From Austwickia chelonae (GTDB taxonomy: Bacteria > Actinomycetota > Actinomycetes > Actinomycetales > Dermatophilaceae), in NCBI RefSeq assembly GCF_003391095.1, contig NZ_CP031447.1:992001-1056000 (forward strand): a stretch of DNA of 64,000 nucleotides. Reading direction: 5' to 3'. The position numbers and the translations under genes were made by a program. Position 1 is the stretch's first letter, and each line of letters opens with the position of its first letter. Below the pieces are notes generated by a model. That model searched no databases. It was given only the letters and a program-made list of their open reading frames with translations, and had not been told where the DNA came from. Of this stretch, positions 34,938-43,965 are shown one piece after another.

Positions 34938-36170
34938 ATGCGTATCGACGTCGCCACCATCTTTCCTGACTACCTGAGCCCGCTGAAGCTCTCCCTCATC
35001 GGCAAGGCCCAGGTCGAGGGGCTGCTCGACATTCGAGTCCACGACCTTCGGGATCACACCCATGATCGTCATCGGACGGTCGACGACAGCCCGTACGGCG
35101 GTGGCGCCGGCATGGTGATGAAACCCGAGCCTTGGGGTGAACTGCTCGACAGCGTGCTCGACACTCTTGGGTCGGACTGTCCCGAAGATGGACCGGTGCT
35201 CGTTGTCCCTGGGCCAGGAGGTCGACCGCTGACCCAGGCCATGGCCTATGAGCTGGCCCGTGAACCATGGTTGATGTTCGCTTGCGGTCGCTATGAAGGC
35301 ATCGACGAGCGGGTCTACTCGTACGCTCAAGAGTGCCTTGGCGAAGACCGAGTACGCCTTGTGTCCCTGGGCGACTACGTGCTCAACGGAGGGGAGGTGG
35401 CCACGCTCGCGGTCATCGAAGCGGTGGCACGCCTGCTGCCTGGTGTGATCGGTAACGAGGAGTCATTGACCGAGGAGTCACACACCGGGGGACTGCTCGA
35501 ATATCCGGTCTACACCAAGCCTGCGAGCTGGCGTGGGCGTGAGGTTCCGCAGATCCTCCTGTCCGGGGATCACGGAAAGATAGCTCGCTGGAGACACGAA
35601 GAGCGTCTGAGTCGCACAGCGCAGCGCCGCCCAGATCTGTTGCCGAGTGCCGCCGTGCTGTGCGGGGAGCACGATCTCTCTCTGTCTTTGGCAACCCCAG
35701 GGGACGCCGGAGAACTCTTTACTCTGACCAGGTCTTGCTGGGTGACCGAGGCACAGCTCAACGGAGATCTGTCGATCCCGCCACTCACTGAGAGCCTGGA
35801 GGAGATCCGGAACTCGCTGCTTTCTGAAGCTGGCTGGCAGACCTGGATCCTGCGTGACCCAGCCTCTGGTCGTCTCGTGGCATCCGTGAGGGGGCGGCTC
35901 GTACGTGGGTCACGTGATGCGGAGAACGAGGCTCGGACCTGGGAGGTGGGTCGGCTGATGGTGGCGCCCGACCTGACTGGCCGTGGCTTGGGGCGAGCAC
36001 TGCTCTCCTTCTGCCTGGAGAAAGCGGACGCGCGTGCTACTCGCGCCTGGTTGATGACCGGGCGGTCGAGCGAACGTAACCAGCGGATATACAAGAAGGC
36101 CGGGTTCCGTGTCTGTCGTGGGGAACCTCAGGTGCCAGGAACCTTGGAGATGGAATGTCGGCTGGTGTGA
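34938..36170 (+). CDS. trmD: tRNA (guanine-37-N1) methyltransferase fused to a GNAT domain
   Basis: Residues 1-235 are a complete TrmD, the SPOUT enzyme that makes m1G37 in tRNA. It has [23 protein letters not shown], the knotted SAM loop [15 protein letters not shown] and [16 protein letters not shown]. Residues about 245-410 add a GNAT acetyltransferase fold with [24 protein letters not shown] as acetyl-CoA motif A and [12 protein letters not shown] near the end. Normal TrmD has 230-270 residues, so this 410-residue protein is a true fusion with no stop or frameshift at the junction. The acetyl acceptor is unknown. Confidence 0.94.
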   Translation: MRIDVATIFPDYLSPLKLSLIGKAQVEGLLDIRVHDLRDHTHDRHRTVDDSPYGGGAGMVMKPEPWGELLDSVLDTLGSDCPEDGPVLVVPGPGGRPLTQAMAYELAREPWLMFACGRYEGIDERVYSYAQECLGEDRVRLVSLGDYVLNGGEVATLAVIEAVARLLPGVIGNEESLTEESHTGGLLEYPVYTKPASWRGREVPQILLSGDHGKIARWRHEERLSRTAQRRPDLLPSAAVLCGEHDLSLSLATPGDAGELFTLTRSCWVTEAQLNGDLSIPPLTESLEEIRNSLLSEAGWQTWILRDPASGRLVASVRGRLVRGSRDAENEARTWEVGRLMVAPDLTGRGLGRALLSFCLEKADARATRAWLMTGRSSERNQRIYKKAGFRVCRGEPQVPGTLEMECRLV

Positions 36171-36253
36171 TCGAGCACTGCCACGTACGGTCGTTTTCCA
36201 AACGTTGACGTAGGGAATCCGCCGGCACGTGGATTTCTGGGCGAGCCGTCCGC

Positions 36254-36266
36254 TCTGGCACAATGG
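36254..36266 (+). promoter_or_regulatory. Conserved promoter-like element upstream of rplS
   Basis: TCTGGCACAATGG lies 149 bases before rplS and matches the element before rpsP at 33404-33416 in 12 of 13 positions. It suggests that rplS has its own promoter and a long 5' leader (about 140 bases) rather than depending only on trmD. Confidence 0.4.
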
Positions 36267-36414
36267 TGAGTCGCGTCTGGAATCATGCTCGGCCCCTACC
36301 ACGGGGGGATGTGTAGCCTTCACCGTCAGGTGTGGCACATGCGGCCTTGGCCAGCGCACTCATCGACGATTGATCCGGCCTGACCCGTGGCACGACCGAG
36401 AAAGTGAACGCGCC

Positions 36415-36771
36415 ATGCACAAGCTCGACGCCGTCGACGCAGTCAGCCTCCGTGACGACATTCCCGCTTTCCGTGCGGGGGACACCGTCAAGGTCCACGT
36501 GCGAGTCATTGAAGGTACGCGCAGCCGTGTCCAGGTCTTCCAGGGCGTCGTCATCCGTCGTCACGGTGGTGGCATCGGGGAGACCTACACCGTTCGCAAG
36601 GTGAGCTTCGGTGTTGGTGTTGAACGTACCTTCCCGGTGCACACCCCTGTTGTGGAGAAGATCGAGGTTGTCACCCGCGGTGACGTCCGTCGCGCCAAGC
36701 TCTACTACCTGCGGAACCTGCGCGGCAAGGCTGCCAAGATCCGTGAGAAGCGCGACAACACAGCCCGCTGA
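36415..36771 (+). CDS. rplS: 50S ribosomal protein L19
   Basis: A 118-residue protein at the 30S-50S interface. It has the L19 signature segments [61 protein letters not shown] and [20 protein letters not shown]. The ATG at 36415 ([15 protein letters not shown]) is supported by homology. The frame is open upstream to 36229 but that part is unrelated. Confidence 0.97.
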   Translation: MHKLDAVDAVSLRDDIPAFRAGDTVKVHVRVIEGTRSRVQVFQGVVIRRHGGGIGETYTVRKVSFGVGVERTFPVHTPVVEKIEVVTRGDVRRAKLYYLRNLRGKAAKIREKRDNTAR

Positions 36772-36791
36772 GCGGCGGCGATCTTCCTTTT

Positions 36792-37493
36792 GTGCGTGAA
36801 GACGAGCAGGCAGCTCGGCCGCGAAAGCGCTGGGGTGCTGTGAGCAACGACACACAGACGACGACCACCCGTGCAGGACGGTGCGACACGCTTGCGTGGC
36901 GGCCTCCGTTCTGGCTCGTGGTGGTCGTCGTCTTTCTGCTGACCCTGTTGATGCGGGTTTATGTCCTGGGGGTCTACGGAATCCCCTCTTCTTCGATGGA
37001 GTCGACCCTGAACCCCGGGGACCGCGTCATCGTCAGTAAATGGTCTGGCGGAAGCGGGATCAAACGAGGCGACATCGTGGTTTTCGATGGTGAGTCGACT
37101 TTCGGCCCGGTGCCTGGCGCTGAATCCGGTCCAGTGGAGAAGCTACTGGGCAAACTCGAAGGACACGAACCGCGGAGCGTTTACGTCAAACGAGTGATCG
37201 GTGTTGGCGGGGATCGGATTGTCTGCTGTGATGCCGGAGGCAAACTCACGGTCAATGGCAAAGCGATCAATGAGCCCTACGTTTATGCGGGCAACCCTCC
37301 GAGCGAACAGAAGTTTGATATCACCGTCCCACCAGGACGTTTGTGGCTCATGGGAGACCATCGATCACAGTCGGCTGATTCGAGGGCGCACCTGGGGTCT
37401 CCCGGCGGGGGTACTGTCGCCGTGGACGACGTGATTGGTCCCGTCATGTTCCGATACTGGCCGCTGAACCGGATCGGAGCGGTCGGTTCCTAG
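36792..37493 (+). CDS. lepB: Signal peptidase I, copy 1
   Basis: A 233-residue type I signal peptidase with one membrane helix (about 40-60) and the catalytic domain outside. The nucleophile is Ser68 in PSSSMESTL, the general base Lys133 in VYVKRVIGVGGD, and box E reads WLMGDHRSQSADSR. The start may be GTG 36792 or GTG 36840 (MSNDTQTTTT), and neither has a strong ribosome-binding site. A second, only distantly similar lepB follows immediately, a tandem arrangement common after rplS in Actinobacteria. Confidence 0.92.
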   Translation: MREDEQAARPRKRWGAVSNDTQTTTTRAGRCDTLAWRPPFWLVVVVVFLLTLLMRVYVLGVYGIPSSSMESTLNPGDRVIVSKWSGGSGIKRGDIVVFDGESTFGPVPGAESGPVEKLLGKLEGHEPRSVYVKRVIGVGGDRIVCCDAGGKLTVNGKAINEPYVYAGNPPSEQKFDITVPPGRLWLMGDHRSQSADSRAHLGSPGGGTVAVDDVIGPVMFRYWPLNRIGAVGS

Positions 37494-37573
37494 CGTCGAA
37501 GGCTGTCGAGGCCGGCCGGGCAGAGTTCTACCTGTCCGGCACTCGGCACCGGTCACGCTATGACAGGAGAGAC

Positions 37574-38398
37574 ATGCGCGAGCAAGCGGGTGGTGCATCG
37601 GACAGCGGGGACGAAAAAGGTGAAGAAGTTCCACGCACCATCGCAGGGCGCGTGTGGGCTTTTTTCCGGGAGATCGTCATCGTGGTCGTCCTCGCAGTGG
37701 TCATCTCCTCGTTGATCAAGACCTTCGTGGTCCAGCCTTTCTGGATTCCCTCCGATTCCATGAACGACACTCTCATCCGGGACGATCGTGTCGTGGTCAG
37801 TAAACTGGCACCGGGGCCTTTCTCCTTGGCCAGAGGAGATGTCGTGGTTTTCGAGGACCCGGGACAATGGCTGACCGGGGTACCGACCTTGCCACGAAAA
37901 GAAGGTCCTTCTCAAAAGGTGAAGGATGCTCTGGCCTGGGTAGGGGTTTTACCCAGCCAGGAGGACAACCATCTGATCAAGCGGGTGGTGGGCCTTCCCG
38001 GGGACCGGGTGAAGTGTTGTTCAGCCAACGGAAAACTTGAGATCAACGGGGTCGAGATCGACGAGCCCTACCTTTTTCCCGGTGACAAAGCCAGCGAGAT
38101 TCCCTTCGATATCACGGTCCCTGAGGGCAAGATCTGGGTCTTGGGAGATCATCGTTCGAATTCACGAGACAGCCGTTACAACGACATCGAACCGGGTAGC
38201 TCAGGCGTGCCAGGGCTACCCCGGACGACGCCATCCGGCAACCAGTCGAAGAACCACACAGGCTTGTACGGCAGTGTTCCTATGGACAAAGTGGTCGGGC
38301 GTGCCTTTGCCGTGGTGTGGCCATTAGGCAGGGTCACCGGGCTAGGCGCGGATTCGCAGACCTTTGCCAAGGTGCCGGAACCGAAGGAGAAGAAGTAA
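37574..38398 (+). CDS. lepB: Signal peptidase I, copy 2
   Basis: A 274-residue signal peptidase I. A cytoplasmic acidic N-terminus is followed by a membrane helix (about 33-53), Ser62 in IPSDSMNDTL, Lys136 in LIKRVVGLPGD and WVLGDHRSNSRDSRYN. Compared with copy 1 it has a longer insert between the catalytic serine and lysine and another before the C-terminus. ATG 37574 has CAGGAGAG upstream. The rnhB start lies two bases after the stop. The two copies may prefer different preproteins. Confidence 0.95.
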   Translation: MREQAGGASDSGDEKGEEVPRTIAGRVWAFFREIVIVVVLAVVISSLIKTFVVQPFWIPSDSMNDTLIRDDRVVVSKLAPGPFSLARGDVVVFEDPGQWLTGVPTLPRKEGPSQKVKDALAWVGVLPSQEDNHLIKRVVGLPGDRVKCCSANGKLEINGVEIDEPYLFPGDKASEIPFDITVPEGKIWVLGDHRSNSRDSRYNDIEPGSSGVPGLPRTTPSGNQSKNHTGLYGSVPMDKVVGRAFAVVWPLGRVTGLGADSQTFAKVPEPKEKK

Positions 38399-38400
38399 CG

Positions 38401-39270
38401 ATGTCAGATCCTGCAGGAGCGGGAACGTCTGAGATGGCATCGGCAGCCAGGATCCGGAACCGTAGGAAACCCGCAGCATCAGGAAAAACGCCAAGCCTGC
38501 GGCTGGAACGTGCACTGCAGCGTCAGGGTTATCGGATCATCGCCGGTATGGACGAGGTCGGCCGGGGCGCATTGGCCGGCCCTGTGTCTGTCGGAGTGGT
38601 CTGTGTTGGTGCATCGGTACGCTCGGCGCCTTCCGGTGTCCGAGATTCAAAACTGCTCACCGCCACTGCCCGAGAGTCCATGATCGAGCCGATCAAGCGA
38701 TGGGCTGACGGGTGGGGAGTGGGGCATGCCTTCCCTGACGAGATCGACGCCCTGGGGATCATCGGTGCACTTCGGCTGGCTGGTTCACGGGCTCTCGACT
38801 CCTGTGGACTTCGACCTGATCTGGTCATTCTCGACGGGAAACATGATTGGCTCACCGATCCGTCCGCGACAGGGCTCCTTGGGCTGATTGAGGGGGCAGC
38901 GCTCTGCCCTCCTGTGCAAACACGGATTAAAGCTGACCTGACCTGTTCTTCGGTGGCCGCTGCGAGTGTGCTCGCCAAGGTGGAACGCGACGAGATGATG
39001 GCTGTCGGGGCCGAAAAGCACCCCGGTTATCGCTGGGAGATCAACAAGGGATACGGATCCGCTGCGCATCTGGAGGCGCTGCGCACCAAAGGTCCGTCCG
39101 AATGGCACCGAAGATCATGGAACCTCGGCGTCCCCACTGGGTCTCCGCCTGTTACCAGGGAATTCGACTCTGTCTCCACGAGACACGACCGCGCCGGGGA
39201 GGCGATGGCCGAACTGCGGTCCGGTATGCGACATGATGGGACCGTGGAGGTGGCAGTTGATGGGCGCTGA
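38401..39270 (+). CDS. rnhB: Ribonuclease HII
   Basis: A 289-residue RNase HII that nicks RNA-DNA hybrids, including single ribonucleotides in DNA. It has the catalytic Asp-Glu pair in AGMDEVGRGALAGP, DSKLLTATARE, the third acid in LVILDGKHDWL and the fourth in KADLTCSSVAAASVLAKVERD. A ~45-residue N-terminal Arg/Lys-rich extension and a ~50-residue C-terminal tail go beyond the usual ~200-230 residues. ATG 38401 has AAGGAG upstream and follows lepB at once. The end overlaps the next gene by 11 bases. Confidence 0.95.
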   Translation: MSDPAGAGTSEMASAARIRNRRKPAASGKTPSLRLERALQRQGYRIIAGMDEVGRGALAGPVSVGVVCVGASVRSAPSGVRDSKLLTATARESMIEPIKRWADGWGVGHAFPDEIDALGIIGALRLAGSRALDSCGLRPDLVILDGKHDWLTDPSATGLLGLIEGAALCPPVQTRIKADLTCSSVAAASVLAKVERDEMMAVGAEKHPGYRWEINKGYGSAAHLEALRTKGPSEWHRRSWNLGVPTGSPPVTREFDSVSTRHDRAGEAMAELRSGMRHDGTVEVAVDGR

Positions 39271-39583
39271 GGATCTCGAAAAGTACGAGACCGAGATGGA
39301 GCTTCAGCTCTATCGTGAATACCGCGACGTCGTCGGGCTTTTCAGTCATGTAGTGGAGACCGAGCGACGGTTCTACCTGTGCAATTCGGTCGATGTGAAG
39401 GTGCGTAGCGAGGGTGGAGAGGTCTTCTTCGACGTTCAGATGTCCGACGCATGGGTGTGGGATGTTTACCGCCCAGCACGTTTCGTCAAAAACGTCCGGG
39501 TGGTGACCTTCAAGGACATCAACATCGAAGAACTGGCCAAACCAGATCTCGAAGTTCCGGAGAGCGACACCTTCGGCCGTTAA
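39260..39583 (+). CDS. DUF2469 family protein
   Basis: A 107-residue acidic protein beginning MGAEDLEKYETEMELQLYREYRDVVGLF, the near-invariant start of the actinobacterial DUF2469 family, followed by VETERRFYLCN and DAWVWDVYRPARFVKNVRV. Function unknown. It always lies near rnhB and yraN. ATG 39260 is inside the end of rnhB and has GGAGGTGG upstream, so translation is probably coupled. Confidence 0.92.
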   Translation: MGAEDLEKYETEMELQLYREYRDVVGLFSHVVETERRFYLCNSVDVKVRSEGGEVFFDVQMSDAWVWDVYRPARFVKNVRVVTFKDINIEELAKPDLEVPESDTFGR

Positions 39584-39704
39584 AGAGCCGTTCTCCTGGG
39601 ACGCCAGGCCAGAACGATCCACAACCCCGACTGTCGAGCTTCTTTCTCCACAGCTGATCGTCGACGGCTGACAACGGTCCACGCCAGGGCATCAGCCTGG
39701 ACCT

Positions 39705-40163
39705 ATGACGAGCGTGCGCAGCGAGGAATACACCCAAAGAAATTCCCCGGGGTCATTTCCAGAAGCTAACAGGACCGGGAACCAGGGAACGGTCGATCGA
39801 CGACGAGTGGCGTTGGGTGCCTATGGCGAGAGACTGGCGGCACGATACCTGCAGGACAAAGGCCTGAATATTCTCGGGCGTAATTGGCGGTGCGCCGACG
39901 GAGAGATCGACATCATCGCTCAGGACGGCCACGATCTGGTGATCTGTGAGGTGAAAACTCGGCGGACCCTCTCCTACGGGGTGCCTGCGGAAGCCGTGAC
40001 CTGGAAAAAAGTCGCTCGATTGAAAAAACTCGCAGGATGGTGGCTCCTCGCACATCCGGAGGAGAGCAATAGGACCGCAGGCCTACGGATCGATGTGATC
40101 GGAGTTCTCGTGCCGCGTAGCGGCCGCCCGGTCATTGACCATCTCGTCGGTATCGCCTCATGA
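39705..40163 (+). CDS. YraN family (UPF0102) endonuclease-like protein
   Basis: A 152-residue protein with the UPF0102 nuclease-like core: GAYGERLAARYLQDKG, NWRCADGEIDIIAQDG and LVICEVKTRR, corresponding to the E...D...ExK pattern of the PD-(D/E)XK fold. The ~35-residue N-terminus is not conserved. It is coupled to yifB by an ATGA overlap (40160-40163) and so belongs to the yraN-yifB-dprA unit. Confidence 0.9.
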   Translation: MTSVRSEEYTQRNSPGSFPEANRTGNQGTVDRRRVALGAYGERLAARYLQDKGLNILGRNWRCADGEIDIIAQDGHDLVICEVKTRRTLSYGVPAEAVTWKKVARLKKLAGWWLLAHPEESNRTAGLRIDVIGVLVPRSGRPVIDHLVGIAS

Positions 40164-41719
40164 CGCTGGGCCGCACCCGAGGTACTGTGCTCGATGGCCT
40201 TGAAGGAGCCCTGGTTCAGGCTGAAGCTGATGTCGGCAATGGACTTCCCACTTTCTTGATCGTGGGGCTGCCCGATGCCGCTTGTCGGCAGGCCACCGAT
40301 CGGATCAGGGCAGCAGCAGCTAACTCGGGTCTCGATCTGCCGACTCGTAAGATTGTGGTGAACCTGTCGCCGGCTTCCTTGCCGAAGAGCGGATCTGGCC
40401 TTGACCTGGCCATTGCGGTAGCGGCGCTCAGCGCAGCAGGGAAACTTCCACTCGCCCAGGTATCTGACGTTTTACACCTGGGCGAACTGGGCCTCGACGG
40501 GACCGTCCGTCCTGTGCACGGTGTTCTGCCCCTCGTGCTTGCCGCAGCACAAGCAGGGATCGACGCGGCTGTCGTTCCTGCAGCCAATGCCGCCGAAGCC
40601 AGACTGGTCCCCGGAATCACCATCTGGCCAGTACATACCCTCTCCCAGTTGGCGGCTCTGCACGATGCTCGCAGGCGGGGACACCCGATCCCAGAACATC
40701 CGGATCCTGCCGAAGCTCTCGGCGCGACAGCTGCCGTGAAGTCTCCTTTGCAAGAGAAACATCCGGACCTCGCCGATGTAATCGGCCAGGAAGACACCCG
40801 ATTCGCCTTGGAAGTCGCGGCAGCAGGCGGACACCACATGTTCATGCTCGGACCGCCAGGTTCTGGCAAGACCATGCTCGCCGAACGGCTCCCTTCCATC
40901 CTTCCGCTGCTGGCCCAGGACCAGGCGTTGGAGAGCACCGCGATCCATTCCGTTCTGGGGACACTTCCTTCCGGGGTGCTCGTACGGCACGCACCCTTCG
41001 TCGCTCCTCACCATGGTGCCTCGATGTCCGCGATGATCGGTGGAGGGAGCGGAGCCGTACGGCCAGGTCTGATTTCCCAAGCGCATCACGGAGTGCTCTT
41101 CCTCGACGAAGCACCGGAGTTCCGTCCCCATGTTCTTCAATCCCTCCGGCAACCCTTGGAATCAGGCACCGTCGTCGTGGCTCGTTCCCGATCCTCGGTG
41201 CGCTATCCGGCCCGTTTCCAGCTCGTTCTCGCGGCGAATCCTTGCCCCTGTGGGCGCGGACATGGCAAGGGACGCGACTGCACGTGTACTCCGCGGGCAC
41301 GTCGTGACTACTTGGGACGCTTGGCAGGTCCGCTGCTAGACAGGGTGGACCTTCAGGTGCAGGTGCCCGCTGTCAGCATCGCGATGCTCGGCAACGCCCG
41401 GGGAGAGGACAGCGCCACCGTTGCCGAAAGAGTCTCCGCGGCGAGGAAGATTCAACGAGCACGCTACGGAGGACAGCCCTGGTCACTCAATGCTCAAGTT
41501 CCAGGGTGCGAGCTCAGGCATGGGCCACACGCTGTTCCCCCGACAGCTCGCACCGACCTCGACCGGGCGCTTGAACGAGGCCAACTCACCCTGCGCGGAT
41601 ACGACCGGGTGCTTCGACTTTCGCAGACCGTTCGAGATCTGGCCGGTGGGGGCACCCCGAACCGCGCCGACATCGGTATCGCATTGACGCTACGCGCCCA
41701 GGCAGGAGCCCACGGATGA
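40160..41719 (+). CDS. YifB/ComM family Mg-chelatase-like AAA+ ATPase
   Basis: A 519-residue AAA+ protein. The N-terminal Lon-protease-like (ChlI) domain has LIVGLPDAACRQATDRIRAAA and SLPKSGSGLDLAIAVAAL. The central ATPase has Walker A GPPGSGKTMLAERLPSILP and Walker B VLFLDEAPEF, and a Cys-rich segment CPCGRGHGKGRDCTCT precedes the C-terminal lid. ComM is a helicase promoting branch migration during natural transformation in Gram-negatives. Here the partner dprA follows by ATGA overlap, which fits a DNA-uptake role, but this is inference. Confidence 0.92.
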   Translation: MTLGRTRGTVLDGLEGALVQAEADVGNGLPTFLIVGLPDAACRQATDRIRAAAANSGLDLPTRKIVVNLSPASLPKSGSGLDLAIAVAALSAAGKLPLAQVSDVLHLGELGLDGTVRPVHGVLPLVLAAAQAGIDAAVVPAANAAEARLVPGITIWPVHTLSQLAALHDARRRGHPIPEHPDPAEALGATAAVKSPLQEKHPDLADVIGQEDTRFALEVAAAGGHHMFMLGPPGSGKTMLAERLPSILPLLAQDQALESTAIHSVLGTLPSGVLVRHAPFVAPHHGASMSAMIGGGSGAVRPGLISQAHHGVLFLDEAPEFRPHVLQSLRQPLESGTVVVARSRSSVRYPARFQLVLAANPCPCGRGHGKGRDCTCTPRARRDYLGRLAGPLLDRVDLQVQVPAVSIAMLGNARGEDSATVAERVSAARKIQRARYGGQPWSLNAQVPGCELRHGPHAVPPTARTDLDRALERGQLTLRGYDRVLRLSQTVRDLAGGGTPNRADIGIALTLRAQAGAHG

Positions 41720-42918
41720 ACGACACAGCACTGCCTCTGAACTTCTCCAAGAATTTCCCCTCGTGCTCTTCCGACGAAGGACCGGACCCAAGCTCCTGGC
41801 CTGCTTGGCCGAGCTCTTGGGGTCGTAGACCTGATGACGACCGGGAAGCACGCGCAGCCTGGGCGAGAATCGCCGAACCTGGTGACGCCAAAGCACACCG
41901 GCTGATCTCCAGATACGGCGCGCTCGCTGCATTACGGAGATTGCCGACGCTTCCTGAAGGGAGTGAGGACGGCCGTTTCTCAGCGAGGCTGGCCACACTT
42001 GACATCGACGAGGACCTAGCGCTCCTCAGGAGGATCGGCGGACGCCTGATCGTCCCGGACGACCCTGAATGGCCACAAGGCCTGAACGATCTCGAACGAC
42101 CGCCTCATGCCTTGTGGGTCCGAGGACCTCTACGGCTCGGACAGACATGCCGACGCAGCGTGGCTGTCGTCGGAGCCCGTGCCTCCACGCCCTACGGGGA
42201 AGCACAGGCCGCAGAGATATCTGCAGGCTTGGCCGAACGTGGCTTCACCATTGTCAGCGGAGCTGCTTGCGGTATTGATGCTGCCGCCCACCGAGGCACT
42301 CTCGCCGTAGGAGGCACGACCGTTGCCGTTCTGGCCGGTGGTGTGGATCGACCCTATCCAGCAGTGCATGCCGGGCTGATCGCCGAGATTGCGAGTTCAG
42401 GTGCTGTCATCAGCGAGACAGCACCGGGAGCTGCGCCGATGAGACAGCGCTTCCTGCTACGTAACAGGATCATCGCTGCCATGGCGTCGGGAACGCTGGT
42501 CGTGGAAGCTGGCCTGCGTTCAGGATCACGGAACACCGCGGGAACAGCTTCCGGGCTGCACCGGCCGGTGATGGCCGTTCCCGGCCCCGTGACCTCGATG
42601 TCTTCGGCCGGCTGTCATGAGATGGTGCGGGCGGGAATGGCGACCTTGGTGACCGATGCGGCGGAGGTGGCCGAGGAAGTGGGCGAGATCGGAGTGGATC
42701 TTGCTCCGGTGCGGAAGGGGCCGGAGCGCCCGGGAGATGACCTGGACGAGTTGTCACGCCGGGTCCTCGACGCACTCTCGCCCCGACATGGTCTGGGGCT
42801 CACGGAGTTGAGCGCGATCAGCGGACTTTCACCGAGTGAAACGCGTTCGGGCTTGGGCCAGCTCTCCTTGACTGGGCTGGCTGCACAGGACGCATGGGGG
42901 TGGCGGCGTACTCGATGA
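41716..42918 (+). CDS. dprA: DNA processing protein DprA
   Basis: A 400-residue DprA/Smf protein that loads RecA on incoming single-stranded DNA in transformable bacteria. A poorly conserved N-terminal ~90 residues is followed by the Rossmann fold with VAVVGARASTPYGEAQA, VSGAACGIDAAAHRGTL, VLAGGVDRPYP and FLLRNRIIAAMA, and then by a C-terminal winged helix (LDALSPRHGLGLTELSAISGLS). The start overlaps the yifB stop (ATGA). A short unannotated stretch separates it from the recombinase gene. Confidence 0.94.
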   Translation: MNDTALPLNFSKNFPSCSSDEGPDPSSWPAWPSSWGRRPDDDREARAAWARIAEPGDAKAHRLISRYGALAALRRLPTLPEGSEDGRFSARLATLDIDEDLALLRRIGGRLIVPDDPEWPQGLNDLERPPHALWVRGPLRLGQTCRRSVAVVGARASTPYGEAQAAEISAGLAERGFTIVSGAACGIDAAAHRGTLAVGGTTVAVLAGGVDRPYPAVHAGLIAEIASSGAVISETAPGAAPMRQRFLLRNRIIAAMASGTLVVEAGLRSGSRNTAGTASGLHRPVMAVPGPVTSMSSAGCHEMVRAGMATLVTDAAEVAEEVGEIGVDLAPVRKGPERPGDDLDELSRRVLDALSPRHGLGLTELSAISGLSPSETRSGLGQLSLTGLAAQDAWGWRRTR

Positions 42919-43050
42919 CTGTGGGCTGCCCGTGTCGGTCTGCGACATTCCTTGGCAGGATGGCGGATGCGTGGTTCTGCGGTCACTTGTCGAACGGCTC
43001 TCGGCGAGGGAACTTGCTTGGGAGCCGGTCTGTCAGGAATTTTGAGAGTT

Positions 43051-43965
43051 GTGACGACAGATGCCTGGGAGCACCCGATCGAGGAATACCGCAGATATCT
43101 GCGCCATGCACGCAACGCCTCACCACATACCGTACGGGCCTATCTGGGTGACCTCCGTCATTTGGCGGATTACGGCCGTGGGCATGGGCTGACCGGTCCG
43201 GAGCAGTTCCAACTGGTCGATCTGAGGTCCTGGCTGGCGGACCAGGCAGGCTCCGGAGCCGCCCGTGGAACTCTCGCGCGGCGTGCCGCTGCGGCGAGAG
43301 CTTTCTTCAACTGGGCTGCCAAACAAGAACTGATCCCCGGCGACCCCTCTGAGCGGCTCGCGTCGCCTCCCCGACGGCAGGTTCTCCCCAGCGTACTCAA
43401 GGTCCAGGAAGCCACCGACGTCATGGACGTGGCAGAGGTGGTCGCCGATGACGAGGACCCTGTCCATATCCGGGACCGAGCGATGCTGGAGCTCCTGTAC
43501 GCGTCAGGTATCCGGGTGGGAGAGCTCGTCCTGCTCGACGTGGACGACATCGATACAGAACAGTGCGTCGCCAGGGTCATCGGCAAGGGCAACCGGGAGC
43601 GCATCGTGCCTTTCGGGATCCCCGCCGCACGCGCTCTACGTCTGTGGGCGGACCAGGGGAGAGACCTTCTGGTCAACGCCGCGTCGGGTCCGGCACTCTT
43701 CCTCGGACGCCGAGGGCGACGGGTCAACCCTCGAGAGGTACGCCGGGTAGTGCACGAGATGATCGCGCATGTGCCGGAGGCCCCCGACTTGAGCCCGCAC
43801 GGGTTACGGCACAGCGCAGCGACCCATCTCTTGGAGGGAGGTGCTGATCTGCGTACCGTCCAGGAGCTGTTGGGACACGCCAGCCTCGGTACGACGCAGA
43901 TCTACACCCATGTCTCCGCCGAACGGTTGAGGAGTTCGTATGAACAAGCGCATCCGCGAGCTTGA
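43051..43965 (+). CDS. xerC: Tyrosine recombinase XerC/XerD
   Basis: A 304-residue site-specific recombinase that resolves chromosome dimers at dif. The N-terminal SAM-like core-binding domain begins WEHPIEEYRRYLRHARNASPHTVRAY. The catalytic domain has Arg in ASGIRVGELVLL, Lys in VIGKGNRERIVP, HGLRHSAATHLLEGG, LLGHASLGTTQIYTHVS and the nucleophilic Tyr in IYTH. I selected GTG 43051. The frame is open to 42952 but homology starts after 43051. Actinobacterial xerC lies between dprA and rpsB, as here. Confidence 0.93.
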   Translation: MTTDAWEHPIEEYRRYLRHARNASPHTVRAYLGDLRHLADYGRGHGLTGPEQFQLVDLRSWLADQAGSGAARGTLARRAAAARAFFNWAAKQELIPGDPSERLASPPRRQVLPSVLKVQEATDVMDVAEVVADDEDPVHIRDRAMLELLYASGIRVGELVLLDVDDIDTEQCVARVIGKGNRERIVPFGIPAARALRLWADQGRDLLVNAASGPALFLGRRGRRVNPREVRRVVHEMIAHVPEAPDLSPHGLRHSAATHLLEGGADLRTVQELLGHASLGTTQIYTHVSAERLRSSYEQAHPRA

